From: Bacteroidota bacterium
GTDB lineage: Bacteria; Bacteroidota; Bacteroidia; Cytophagales; Cyclobacteriaceae
Direction of reading: 5' to 3'
DNA length: 60,667 bases
Assembly (NCBI GenBank): GCA_018266055.1
Contig: JAFDYT010000016.1
Coordinates: forward strand, 1-60,667
In this document: piece by piece, positions 18,238-25,582 of the stretch
Numbering within the stretch: position 1 is the stretch's first letter
How the letters are laid out: every line of letters starts with the position of its first letter
Translations under genes and position numbers: made by a program
Notes under the pieces: generated by a model
The model's database searches: none
What the model was told of the DNA's origin: nothing
What the model saw: only the letters and a program-made list of their open reading frames with translations

Positions 18238-20179
18238 CATGCGATTATTTTTCGTTTCAATGTTCCTCTTCTGCTACCTCGGAAGCCAGGCCCAGTTGGT
18301 GCAGGTACCGATTTTGCAAAAAGGCGGCGCAGGAAAGAAAATCAACGAAAACAAACGCATTCAGCAATCCGCACTTTCGCTCCCCTTCTGGGATGATTTC
18401 TCATTCAACAATCCACATCACCTGGCGGCATCAGCCACGTACGCCAACGACAGCCTATGGCAATTTGGTCATTCGGTGTGGGTAAACAACGGCATGGGCA
18501 TTAATGCGCCTACGCTCAATGTGGCCACCTTCGATGGCATCGATTCGCTGGGCATGCCGTATAGCATCACCAATGCCTATGCTAAAGGTATTGCCGACAG
18601 GCTTACTTCTCGATCCATTCGTATGGATCAGGTTGACCCGTCGCGTCGTGATTCGGTTTTTATGTTTTTCTATTATCAATACGAAGGCAACGGTGAAGCG
18701 CCCGATCAGGGGGACACCTTTTCACTTTGGTTTAAAAATGATTCGAGCGAGTGGAACATGGTGTGGTCAACCGATAGCGTGAGTGATAATACTGTGTTTA
18801 TTCCTAAAAAGATTACAATCACTGATCCGCGTTATTTTCATAAAGACTTTCAATTTCGATTTCAAAATTACGGCAGGCTTTCCGGACCATTTGACACCTG
18901 GAATCTGGACTATGTGTATATCAATAATGGGTTGAGCCAGTACGCTCCGCGGTTGAGCGATTTTCCCGATCGCGCGCTGGCTTCGTCGCTCACTTCAATT
19001 TTCAAACAATATCAGTCGATACCAGTCTGGCATTTTTTGCATAACCCTGACAGCATAATGACGCCACCCTCAATTGTAGTGACAAACCAGCGAAAAGATT
19101 TGCAACAGCCGGTGAACCTTGACGCTGAAATTTCTATCGCTACGCGCCTGAACAATGTAGTGTCGCAAAATACCTATCCCTTTTATTCAGCGCCGGCGCA
19201 GGCAGTTTTTTTCGGCCAGCCAAAAACATTTGTGCTTGACACCATTCACTCCATGAAGGGCCTGGATCCAAAAACAGATTCTATCGGTTTGAATTTGAAT
19301 CTGTGGATTAGCACGAAAGACAATAAGGTAAAAGTAAACTTCAATCAGGGCGACTATGACACGATAGTTTACAAAGGAATTGATTTTCGCCACAACGATA
19401 CCACGGCGACCAGTTTCTCCCTAAGGAATTATTACGCCTACGACGATGGCGTGGCCGAATATGCGGTTACACTGACTCAACCGGGATCGAGCCTTACCTA
19501 TCAATTCGATATGGTTTATCCAAAACCCGATACGTTGGTTGGAGCGTATATCTATTTCCCACATGTAGGCGACGAATCGAATCAGGTGATAAAGCTGCAA
19601 GTCATCGACGGCTCAACAATCTCCGGCCTTGACAGTCTCTCAACCAAATCGGTAAGAATATTGAAAGAACAATTTGTGGTGATCCAGCGCTCGGCCAATA
19701 ACAATTTCTATTATGTGAAATTGGATACGGCTGTTTTAGTGTCAAAGAAATTTTACATCGGATGGGCGCAAAGCACCACGGCAACCATCGGGGTTGGCTT
19801 TGACAAGGATTCTAATTCGGGGAGCAAAATCTTTTACAGTACCAACAATATCTGGTTAAAAAACACAGTGTTGAAGGGCAACATGATGATCCGCCCGGTG
19901 TTTGGAAGTGGTAAGGTAAAACCGACGGTTATTACCGGAATCACCGATACCAATTTGTATGCATACCCCAATCCTTCGCACGGTGTTTTTCAATTGCCAG
20001 GCGGTTCGCAAAATGTGAATGTGGTTGACATTACCGGAAGGGAAATCCCATTTATCGAAGACAATAGTATCGATCACACACAAATCAGTTTGTCAACCTC
20101 GTCTTCGGGTCTTTTCGTGGTGCGTTACTTCTGGCAAGGCCAATGGCACGCCGAGAAGATCATGGTGTTGCAGCAGTAG
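18221..20179 (+). CDS. Exported protein with T9SS sorting tail, function unknown
   Basis: A large secreted protein of about 650 residues. The longest frame begins at 18173 inside the PASTA gene, but the signal peptide (MRLFFVSMFLFCYLGSQAQ) places the real start at the ATG at 18221 or 18239. The middle is beta-rich, with FWDDFSFN near the N-terminus and WNLDYVYINNG further on, like jelly-roll lectin folds. The C-terminus from about 19950 (NLYAYPNPSHGVFQLPG ... GLFVVRYFWQGQWHAEKIMV) is a type A T9SS sorting domain. It overlaps the PASTA gene by 17 bp if 18221 is used, and its 3' end overlaps the convergent protease gene by 20 bp. No catalytic motif was recognised. Confidence 0.85.
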   Translation: MKKTSNMRLFFVSMFLFCYLGSQAQLVQVPILQKGGAGKKINENKRIQQSALSLPFWDDFSFNNPHHLAASATYANDSLWQFGHSVWVNNGMGINAPTLNVATFDGIDSLGMPYSITNAYAKGIADRLTSRSIRMDQVDPSRRDSVFMFFYYQYEGNGEAPDQGDTFSLWFKNDSSEWNMVWSTDSVSDNTVFIPKKITITDPRYFHKDFQFRFQNYGRLSGPFDTWNLDYVYINNGLSQYAPRLSDFPDRALASSLTSIFKQYQSIPVWHFLHNPDSIMTPPSIVVTNQRKDLQQPVNLDAEISIATRLNNVVSQNTYPFYSAPAQAVFFGQPKTFVLDTIHSMKGLDPKTDSIGLNLNLWISTKDNKVKVNFNQGDYDTIVYKGIDFRHNDTTATSFSLRNYYAYDDGVAEYAVTLTQPGSSLTYQFDMVYPKPDTLVGAYIYFPHVGDESNQVIKLQVIDGSTISGLDSLSTKSVRILKEQFVVIQRSANNNFYYVKLDTAVLVSKKFYIGWAQSTTATIGVGFDKDSNSGSKIFYSTNNIWLKNTVLKGNMMIRPVFGSGKVKPTVITGITDTNLYAYPNPSHGVFQLPGGSQNVNVVDITGREIPFIEDNSIDHTQISLSTSSSGLFVVRYFWQGQWHAEKIMVLQQ

Positions 20180-21305
20180 GGAGAATGATGTCAATGGGCT
20201 GAGGTGTGAGGCACAGCACAAAAATTAACAACGCAAGCCATCCCAGAATTTTTCGCGTACGGTCAAGCGGAAGTTCTATTTCACTTGGTGGATGAGGTAC
20301 TCCAGCCACCCAACCAATAAGTATGATAAATCCCAGCCACATGGAATATCCTTGTAGTGATGGAAGGAGCCAGCCTGTAAGATATTGCGCTGTAAAAAGG
20401 CCTACAGCGTACATGAGGCGATCCTGTTTCTTTTCAAACAAACTTCGCATGGCCATGTAGAGGGCATAGACGTAAAGTGGCGTGTACACATCAATCGGAG
20501 AGTAGGGACTATACAGGCCAAGACCGGCATAAAAAAGCAATCCGAAGTAAAGTACGGTGGCAATGATCCGATGACGACGGAAACCAACCAATCCGTACAG
20601 CACATGGCCGCCGTCGAGCTGACCAATTGGTAATAGGTTCATGCAGGTAAATACCAGTGACAAAAATCCTGCAAAGAGGTAAGGGTAATGCATGATCTCG
20701 TGTGGATTGGGCATGCGTGTGGGGTCGGCAAATACCTTTTCCAGAAAAATAAAAATAAAGTTCTTACCAATCACCACATCCACGATATTCGCAGGCATGG
20801 ACTTCAAATCATAGACATGATTGGCGTAATCGAGCCCGTACTTTTTGTACTCCGGATGAAATAGAAAAATATGTTCGGGTGGAGGGAGCGTCACAAATCC
20901 GTAAATCAAAAAACCAAGCGCTACCACAAACCCGGCCAGCGGCCCCGCAATACCGATGTCAAACTGTTGCTTGTTGCTTGGTATTCTTTCTTTGATGCGG
21001 ATAAGCGCTCCGAACGTTCCGAGAGTAAAAGGTAAATAAGGAATAGGAGGGATCGGTATGTAATAAGGCAATGTCGTTTTGATTCGGTAGTAGATGGCCG
21101 TGAAGTAATGCCCGAACTCGTGACAGGTTAGTATCGTGAGGAAACAGATTGAGTAGGGCAGACCACTGGCAAAATCGGCCCAGGTATATCCTTCCATGAA
21201 AATGGATTTTCCGTACGTCCATTCTGCACCGGCAAGGGTGGCGGAAACGAAGGTGACAACAAACAGCGCACTATGGATGAGGTACGACTTTAATTTTTCA
21301 TTCAT
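20160..21305 (-). CDS. Site-2 protease family (M50) membrane metalloprotease
   Basis: A 381-residue polytopic protein with several predicted membrane spans. It carries the in-membrane zinc motif HEFGH (in ILTCHEFGHYFTA) and a second motif MNLLPIGQLDGGHVLYGL, whose Asp completes the metal site. PIPPIPYLPFTLGTFGALIRIKERI is the usual segment following the motif. M50 proteases cut membrane proteins inside the bilayer, often in signalling; no partner is identifiable here. Its ATG overlaps the TGA of the HAD gene (ATGA, 21302-21305). Its last 20 bp overlap the convergent T9SS gene. Confidence 0.92.
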   Translation of the reverse strand: MNEKLKSYLIHSALFVVTFVSATLAGAEWTYGKSIFMEGYTWADFASGLPYSICFLTILTCHEFGHYFTAIYYRIKTTLPYYIPIPPIPYLPFTLGTFGALIRIKERIPSNKQQFDIGIAGPLAGFVVALGFLIYGFVTLPPPEHIFLFHPEYKKYGLDYANHVYDLKSMPANIVDVVIGKNFIFIFLEKVFADPTRMPNPHEIMHYPYLFAGFLSLVFTCMNLLPIGQLDGGHVLYGLVGFRRHRIIATVLYFGLLFYAGLGLYSPYSPIDVYTPLYVYALYMAMRSLFEKKQDRLMYAVGLFTAQYLTGWLLPSLQGYSMWLGFIILIGWVAGVPHPPSEIELPLDRTRKILGWLALLIFVLCLTPQPIDIILPTAATP

Positions 21306-21922
21306 GCAAACAAAGATAGAATCGCGGAAGGAGAAGTGACGTGGATCGTTTGGATACCAACCCGGGCGGCTCCTTCGATATTGTCAAAGTTATCGTCGAG
21401 GAAAAGAGTTTCACCGGCAGACAAATTATTTTCATTCAACACACGGGCGTAGATTTCCTGATCGGGCTTTCTCATTTTCATGAGATGCGAATAATATGCC
21501 TTATGAAAGAAATAATCCAATTCCGGATGACCGGTATCGCGGTACACCAGTTGGTTGAAATATTCAAGATGAATGTTGTTGGTGTTGCTCAACAGGAAGA
21601 CGCGGTGTGTTTCCCTGAGGCGCAGAAGCAACTCATATTTTTCAGTAGGAATTTTCACCAGCATGGCATTCCAGGCGGCATCAATCTCCTCGTTTGTGGC
21701 GGGTTTGTTAAGAAACGATTTTATTCGCTGGCGGAACTCATGATCGCTCAGCAGTCCTTTTTCAAAATCATTAAAGAAGGGCTCCGTGGAAGATTTCGCT
21801 TGGATCTCTTTGGCTGACAGGCCTGCCATTTCACCAAAGGCCTGATGCGTTTTACTGACATCAAGGTCAAGGATCACTCCGCCCAGGTCGAAGATGATAT
21901 TTTTAATTTCGTGAGGAACCAA
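21302..21922 (-). CDS. HAD-family hydrolase (YihX-like)
   Basis: A phosphatase-like HAD protein with motif I FDLGGVILDLDV, motif II LLSNTN, a lysine segment MRKPDQEIY and the acidic motif LFLDDNFDNIEGA. Substrate unknown; relatives act on sugar phosphates. The longest frame starts with an ATG at 21985 (227 residues), but that lies inside the tRNA-like remnant and gives an atypical N-terminal tail. A TTG at 21920-21922 (VPHEIKNIIFDLGG after the start, 206 residues) matches the family better, and I use it here. Translationally coupled to the protease gene by a 4-bp overlap. Confidence 0.88.
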   Translation of the reverse strand: MVPHEIKNIIFDLGGVILDLDVSKTHQAFGEMAGLSAKEIQAKSSTEPFFNDFEKGLLSDHEFRQRIKSFLNKPATNEEIDAAWNAMLVKIPTEKYELLLRLRETHRVFLLSNTNNIHLEYFNQLVYRDTGHPELDYFFHKAYYSHLMKMRKPDQEIYARVLNENNLSAGETLFLDDNFDNIEGAARVGIQTIHVTSPSAILSLFA

Positions 21923-21924
21923 GA

Positions 21925-21957
21925 TTGTATGATAAAGCGCAAATATGTAACATTGCA
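21925..21957 (+). promoter_or_regulatory. Promoter copy in front of the tRNA-Met remnant
   Basis: TTG at 21925-21927, a 20-nt spacer, then TAACATTGCA at 21948-21957. The same boxes with the same spacing precede the intact tRNA-Met (22328-22360), while the spacers differ. It probably drives the GIY-YIG gene through the tRNA remnant. Confidence 0.6.
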
Positions 21958-21971
21958 ACTCCTTTTCAAAA

Positions 21972-22014
21972 GGGCCCTTACTCATCCCGATAGCTATCGG
22001 GAGGTTAGAGCATC
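21972..22014 (+). repeat. Broken 5' half of tRNA-Met with an 18-bp palindrome in its D-loop
   Basis: GGGCCCTTA, CTCA and GGTTAGAGCATC match tRNA-Met nucleotides 1-9, 11-14 and 18-28 of the intact gene at 22371. One G of the D-stem is missing, and GCT of the D-loop is replaced by TCCCGATAGCTATCGGGA (21985-22002), a perfect palindrome. Similarity stops before the anticodon loop, so this cannot make a tRNA. It ends 13 nt before the GIY-YIG start codon and so forms that gene's leader. Confidence 0.85.
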
Positions 22015-22027
22015 CTTGAATTTTAAC

Positions 22028-22318
22028 ATGTCATTTTGCTACATACTTTTTAGCAAAAGTCTGAATCGGTTTTATATCGGGTGCACCCAAAAAACAGTTG
22101 AGGCGCGACTCGGAGAGCATTTGTCGAAAGTTTTTGAAGGGAGCTTTACAGGCCATGCATCAGATTGGGAATTATTTCATTCGATTTCGTGCGAGAACTA
22201 TCATCAGGCGTTAAAAATTGAACAACATATCAAAAAGATGAAAAGCAAAGTTTACTTGGAGAATTTGAAGAAACATCCTGAAATCACTGAAAGGCTTTTA
22301 GTTAAGTACAAAGTATAG
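22028..22318 (+). CDS. Small GIY-YIG endonuclease, probably of a tRNA-associated mobile cassette
   Basis: A 96-residue single-domain GIY-YIG protein. The frame is open further upstream (from 21845), but the domain begins at the ATG at 22028 (MSFCYILFSKS). The paired strands are CYIL and FYIGCT. The catalytic-helix arginine is in VEARLGEH, and the metal-binding Glu is likely the one in LKIEQHIKKMKSK. The domain cuts DNA in homing endonucleases, UvrC and restriction enzymes; stand-alone versions are common in Bacteroidota and poorly understood. It sits between a broken tRNA-Met half and the intact tRNA-Met, which points to an element that inserts at tRNA genes. Nuclease activity is inferred from the motifs; mobility from the context. 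Confidence 0.88.
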   Translation: MSFCYILFSKSLNRFYIGCTQKTVEARLGEHLSKVFEGSFTGHASDWELFHSISCENYHQALKIEQHIKKMKSKVYLENLKKHPEITERLLVKYKV

Positions 22319-22327
22319 ATTGAATAG

Positions 22328-22358
22328 TTGCTATTTCTACTTTCCATCACTAACATTG
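22328..22358 (+). promoter_or_regulatory. Promoter of tRNA-Met
   Basis: TTG at 22328-22330, a 20-nt spacer and TAACATTG at 22351-22358, 12 nt before the tRNA 5' end. This fits the Bacteroidota -33/-7 pattern with one deviation in the -7 box. The tRNA therefore does not depend on read-through from the GIY-YIG gene. Confidence 0.6.
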
Positions 22359-22370
22359 CAGTTCTTTTTA

Positions 22371-22444
22371 GGGCCCTTAGCTCAGCTGGTTAGAGCATCA
22401 GACTCATAATCTGAGGGTCGCTGGATCGTTCCCAGCAGGGCCCA
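22371..22444 (+). tRNA. tRNA-Met (anticodon CAT)
   Basis: A 74-nt cloverleaf: acceptor GGGCCCT/AGGGCCC with discriminator A, D-stem GCTC/GAGC, anticodon stem TCAGA/TCTGA around CTCATAA (anticodon CAT at 22405-22407), T-stem GCTGG/CCAGC. CCA is not encoded. It is not an initiator type, since the first acceptor pair is G-C, and elongator Met is most likely; tRNA-Ile with a modified C34 cannot be fully excluded. The T-loop reads ATCGTTC, with A54 and T58 swapped relative to the usual T54/A58. Confidence 0.92.
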
Positions 22445-22457
22445 CTTCCTTTTTCTC

Positions 22458-23204
22458 TTGGAAATTTATTTCCTCATCGCAGCCTTTTTTTTGATCGCCC
22501 TGGTATATTCTTCCGTGGGCTTTGGTGGCGGTTCCAGCTACCTCGCGCTTATGGCGTTGCTCGCCGTAAGTTTCGAAGTGCTTCGGCCCACAGCCTTGCT
22601 GTGCAATATTGTCGTCGTTACAGGCGGAAGCATCTTATTCTTTAAAGAAGGGCTACTTGATTTGCGAAAGTCCTGGCCGTTGTTTGCCGTAAGTGTGCCA
22701 ATGGCTTTTCTTGGCGGCTATTTCCCTGTTCGTCAGCACACATTTTTTCTGTTGCTTGCCCTTGCACTTATTGTTGCGTCGCTTCTGCTTTGGTTTCAGG
22801 ATTCGTTTCAAAAGAATTCCAAACCGGAGCCCATTAAAAATAATTTGGCCGGAAAACTTGGCTTAGGAGGCGCCATAGGATTTTTATCCGGCATGGTGAG
22901 TATTGGCGGAGGAATTTTTCTCTCGCCGGTGCTTCATCTGCTGCGGTGGGAAGAGCCCAAACGAATTTCGGCGTTAGCTAGTTTTTTCATTTTAGTAAAC
23001 TCTGTTGGTGGATTGGCCGGACAGTTGAGCCGCAATCCTAATCTAGATTGGGAATTCATTGCCCCGCTTCTCCTGGCCGTTCTGGCCGGTGGCCAAATCG
23101 GAAGCCGCGTCGGTGTGAAATGGTTTAATGCCATTTACATTAAAAGAATAACTGCTCTTCTGATTTTTGTGGCGGGTCTGAATATTCTCAAAGATCACTG
23201 GTAA
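22458..23204 (+). CDS. TauE/SafE family membrane permease
   Basis: A 248-residue polytopic membrane protein with about eight spans and the two family repeats: SSVGFGGGSSYLALMALL near the N-terminus and FLSGMVSIGGGIFLSPVLHLL near residue 140. Family members export or import sulphite, sulphonates or related anions; the substrate here is unknown. The only start that keeps the first membrane segment is a TTG at 22458. It lies just 13 nt after the tRNA-Met, so the gene may share the tRNA's transcript. The next in-frame ATG would delete the first repeat. Confidence 0.88.
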   Translation: MEIYFLIAAFFLIALVYSSVGFGGGSSYLALMALLAVSFEVLRPTALLCNIVVVTGGSILFFKEGLLDLRKSWPLFAVSVPMAFLGGYFPVRQHTFFLLLALALIVASLLLWFQDSFQKNSKPEPIKNNLAGKLGLGGAIGFLSGMVSIGGGIFLSPVLHLLRWEEPKRISALASFFILVNSVGGLAGQLSRNPNLDWEFIAPLLLAVLAGGQIGSRVGVKWFNAIYIKRITALLIFVAGLNILKDHW

Positions 23205-23288
23205 ACCATCTACACAATTCTCCTGTCGGGCTACATTCCCCGGGCGGCAGGCAATTCTCGCTTAAACCTTGCGTATTGGTGGTGGTCA

Positions 23289-24401
23289 ATGAGACAAAAA
23301 TCTATGAAAATGAAACCACACAACTTTTTGAAAGCGCTGCTGGTACCAGGTATTGCAGCAGCAATGGTAGTCGGCTGCAGCAAAGACAACCTCACTTCCA
23401 CGAGTGCTACCAATGCTGCACAGCAAAGTACACTTCTCGCGGTGGGCCAGACGTCCACCCAACTTGCCAGCGGTACAAGCTTCTCCGTTCAAACTACTTC
23501 TACGGGAGCAGCGATCGACACTACCCACGGCCCACATCATGGAGGTCATTGTAAAAATGACGGCATGGGAAGTTTCCTCAACGGAACGAGTTTTCTTACT
23601 CCCACGAACGAGCTGATCGCCATCGTGGATGCAGAAAGCGCCGGCGATATGCGTGGACTGCGAATGTTTGGCAGAAGCGGCGCCACCATTACTAACTATG
23701 ATGCCAGTGGCAATGTGGTCACACTGCCATTACCTTCTTCAGGTGGCCCCGAAGGAGTGAGCTTTTCCGGTGGACAGTTTCCTGCCATTGACTCGTTGCT
23801 GAAAAAGATTGCTAAAACGGTTGTTGATTTTGGTGTAGGCGTATCTGAGGCACATGATTCGATCACCATCACTCGTGTGGGCAAAATAATTATCACCCGC
23901 TCCAGTTCAGGAACTACGTTGACGGAGACGGTATCGTTTGACGGATACTCTGTAAACGGAAACAGCATTCAAGGCACCAAAACCAGAGTAAGCACCTTGG
24001 ATAAAACTACAGGAGTCGGCTCTTCATCCAGTGCGGTGACCAATGGAAAAATTACATTCAGCGATGGCACCGTAGCCAACTGGACAAGCTCCAAACAGCG
24101 CAACTCTACCATTGTGTTTGATTCTGTAGCTCATCGTCCATCAAGTGGCACCATTGTGACTACGGCTTCCACCTCTGTGGTAGCTACGGATGGCACTGTG
24201 ATTTATTCACACAACACAACTAAACCGATCACTGAAAATGTAGCCTGCGGCCCACAACATCATTGGCCCGTAAGCGGTACTGTGGAGACTGACTATCGTG
24301 CGCAGACGGTAATCGTCGATTTTGGAGATGGCACTTGTTCAAACAGAACGATTTCAATCACCATTAATGGTGTAACTACCACCAAGACAATAGGAGGATA
24401 A
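23289..24401 (+). CDS. Lipoprotein of unknown function with a His-rich segment
   Basis: A protein of up to 370 residues; ATGs at 23289, 23304 and 23310 are all possible starts. A lipoprotein signal leads to the cysteine in MVVGCSKDN. The mature N-terminus is Ser/Thr-rich, then comes THGPHHGGHCKND, a His/Cys cluster that could bind metal, and near the C-terminus VACGPQHHWPVSGTVETDYR. The rest is made of repeated Thr/Ser-rich beta strands (e.g. ITITRVGKIIITRSSSGTTLTETVSFDG). No known domain was recognised. A terminator follows, so it is separate from the kinase gene downstream, although that kinase also has a His/Pro-rich outer loop. Confidence 0.8.
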   Translation: MRQKSMKMKPHNFLKALLVPGIAAAMVVGCSKDNLTSTSATNAAQQSTLLAVGQTSTQLASGTSFSVQTTSTGAAIDTTHGPHHGGHCKNDGMGSFLNGTSFLTPTNELIAIVDAESAGDMRGLRMFGRSGATITNYDASGNVVTLPLPSSGGPEGVSFSGGQFPAIDSLLKKIAKTVVDFGVGVSEAHDSITITRVGKIIITRSSSGTTLTETVSFDGYSVNGNSIQGTKTRVSTLDKTTGVGSSSSAVTNGKITFSDGTVANWTSSKQRNSTIVFDSVAHRPSSGTIVTTASTSVVATDGTVIYSHNTTKPITENVACGPQHHWPVSGTVETDYRAQTVIVDFGDGTCSNRTISITINGVTTTKTIGG

Positions 24402-24425
24402 GAGGAGAGAGAGGTTAGTTTGTTT

Positions 24426-24469
24426 CCAGGGCTGTAGGCAGCAATGCCGATGGCCCTGGTTTTTTATTT
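24426..24469 (+). terminator. Intrinsic terminator after the His-rich lipoprotein gene
   Basis: Stem CCAGGGC/GCCCTGG enclosing a small GGCA/TGCC hairpin, followed by a run of seven T. Confidence 0.85.
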
Positions 24470-24502
24470 ATAAATTGACTGGGCTAAGTTAAATCCAAAT
24501 TA

Positions 24503-25582
24503 ATGGTGACCGCAAAATCAGAAATCAAATGGCCTTTCCACCTGCTGGGGTGGATCATTTTTTTTATCGCCCCGCTTCTTCTTTCACCCGGGCCCTTAGG
24601 GCATAACCTGACCGTAGAAGCATTGGTGTCGCTGCTGGTGAGAAACACCATTCTGATGCTTTTCTTCTATCTTAACCTACTCTACCTCACGCCTGTTTTT
24701 TTGAGGCGCTATGGCCTCACTTACTTTGCAATCGTTTTGCTGATGCTGATTATAGCCATCAGCTCTTTTAACGTAGCCTTTCATCAATATTATGCCGAAG
24801 GAAGAAACATGCTCGGGCCGCACATGCCACCACCCGACGATGCGTTACGACCCCGACATGATCCACCAGTCATGTTGGCAAGCCCCGAATTTTCCAGCCT
24901 TCTGATTACCTTAATGGTGGCGGCGGCCAGCTCGCTTCTCGTCTTCCGTACCGAATGGGTCAGGCGCGAAGAGGAAAAGAAAGAACAGTTGCATCAGAAA
25001 ATTACGGCAGAACTCACCGCATTGAAGTTGCAGATCAGTCCGCATTTTCTGTTCAATACACTCAACAACATCCGGTGGCTGGTGCGCAGCAAATCAGAAA
25101 ATGCGGAGGATGCCGTAGTAAAGCTGTCGCACCTGATGCGGTATATGTTGTACCAAACCGAGGCCGAAAAGGTAGATCTGGAGCGCGAACTTAATCATTT
25201 GATTGATTTTATCGATTTGCAGAAAATTCGCGTAAGCGAGGTGGAAAACGTCCAAATCTCCATCCTGGGCAATCCAGGCGGCAAAGTAATCGTGCCGTTG
25301 CTACTGCTCCCGCTGGTTGAAAACTTTTTTAAGCATGGCGACTTCACCACGACCAACCAAAATTCAATTTCCATCGTGATAGATAATGACCGGCTGAAAT
25401 TCAACAGTACGAACCGGATTTCAACGCAGGTACATCAGCCGGGTGGCATTGGGCTGAGCAACGTGAAGCGGAGGCTTGAATTGCACTACCCCGGCCAGTA
25501 TGCGCTGAAATATTATGAGAAGGATTTCGTTTTTTATCTGGAACTGGAAATAACCTTACGATCTAACTATGATGATGGTTGA
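24503..25582 (+). CDS. LytS/YehU-type sensor histidine kinase
   Basis: A 359-residue membrane kinase. Four membrane segments occupy about residues 8-155; between the last two lies a His/Pro-rich periplasmic loop (GPHMPPPDDALRPRHDPP). A short coiled coil leads to the His_kinase domain with ISPHFLFNTLNN (phospho-acceptor His181), the N-box-like LLPLVENFFKHG and the glycine motif GGIGLSNVKRRLELHYP. It overlaps the LytTR regulator gene by 14 bp, so the two form a two-component system. The signal is unknown; the loop composition could suit metal or pH sensing, which is only a guess. Confidence 0.93.
   Translation: MVTAKSEIKWPFHLLGWIIFFIAPLLLSPGPLGHNLTVEALVSLLVRNTILMLFFYLNLLYLTPVFLRRYGLTYFAIVLLMLIIAISSFNVAFHQYYAEGRNMLGPHMPPPDDALRPRHDPPVMLASPEFSSLLITLMVAAASSLLVFRTEWVRREEEKKEQLHQKITAELTALKLQISPHFLFNTLNNIRWLVRSKSENAEDAVVKLSHLMRYMLYQTEAEKVDLERELNHLIDFIDLQKIRVSEVENVQISILGNPGGKVIVPLLLLPLVENFFKHGDFTTTNQNSISIVIDNDRLKFNSTNRISTQVHQPGGIGLSNVKRRLELHYPGQYALKYYEKDFVFYLELEITLRSNYDDG

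Noticed and set aside
21972-22014. Second functional tRNA
   Set aside because: It stops before the anticodon loop and its D-loop carries an 18-bp insertion; no 3' half follows.
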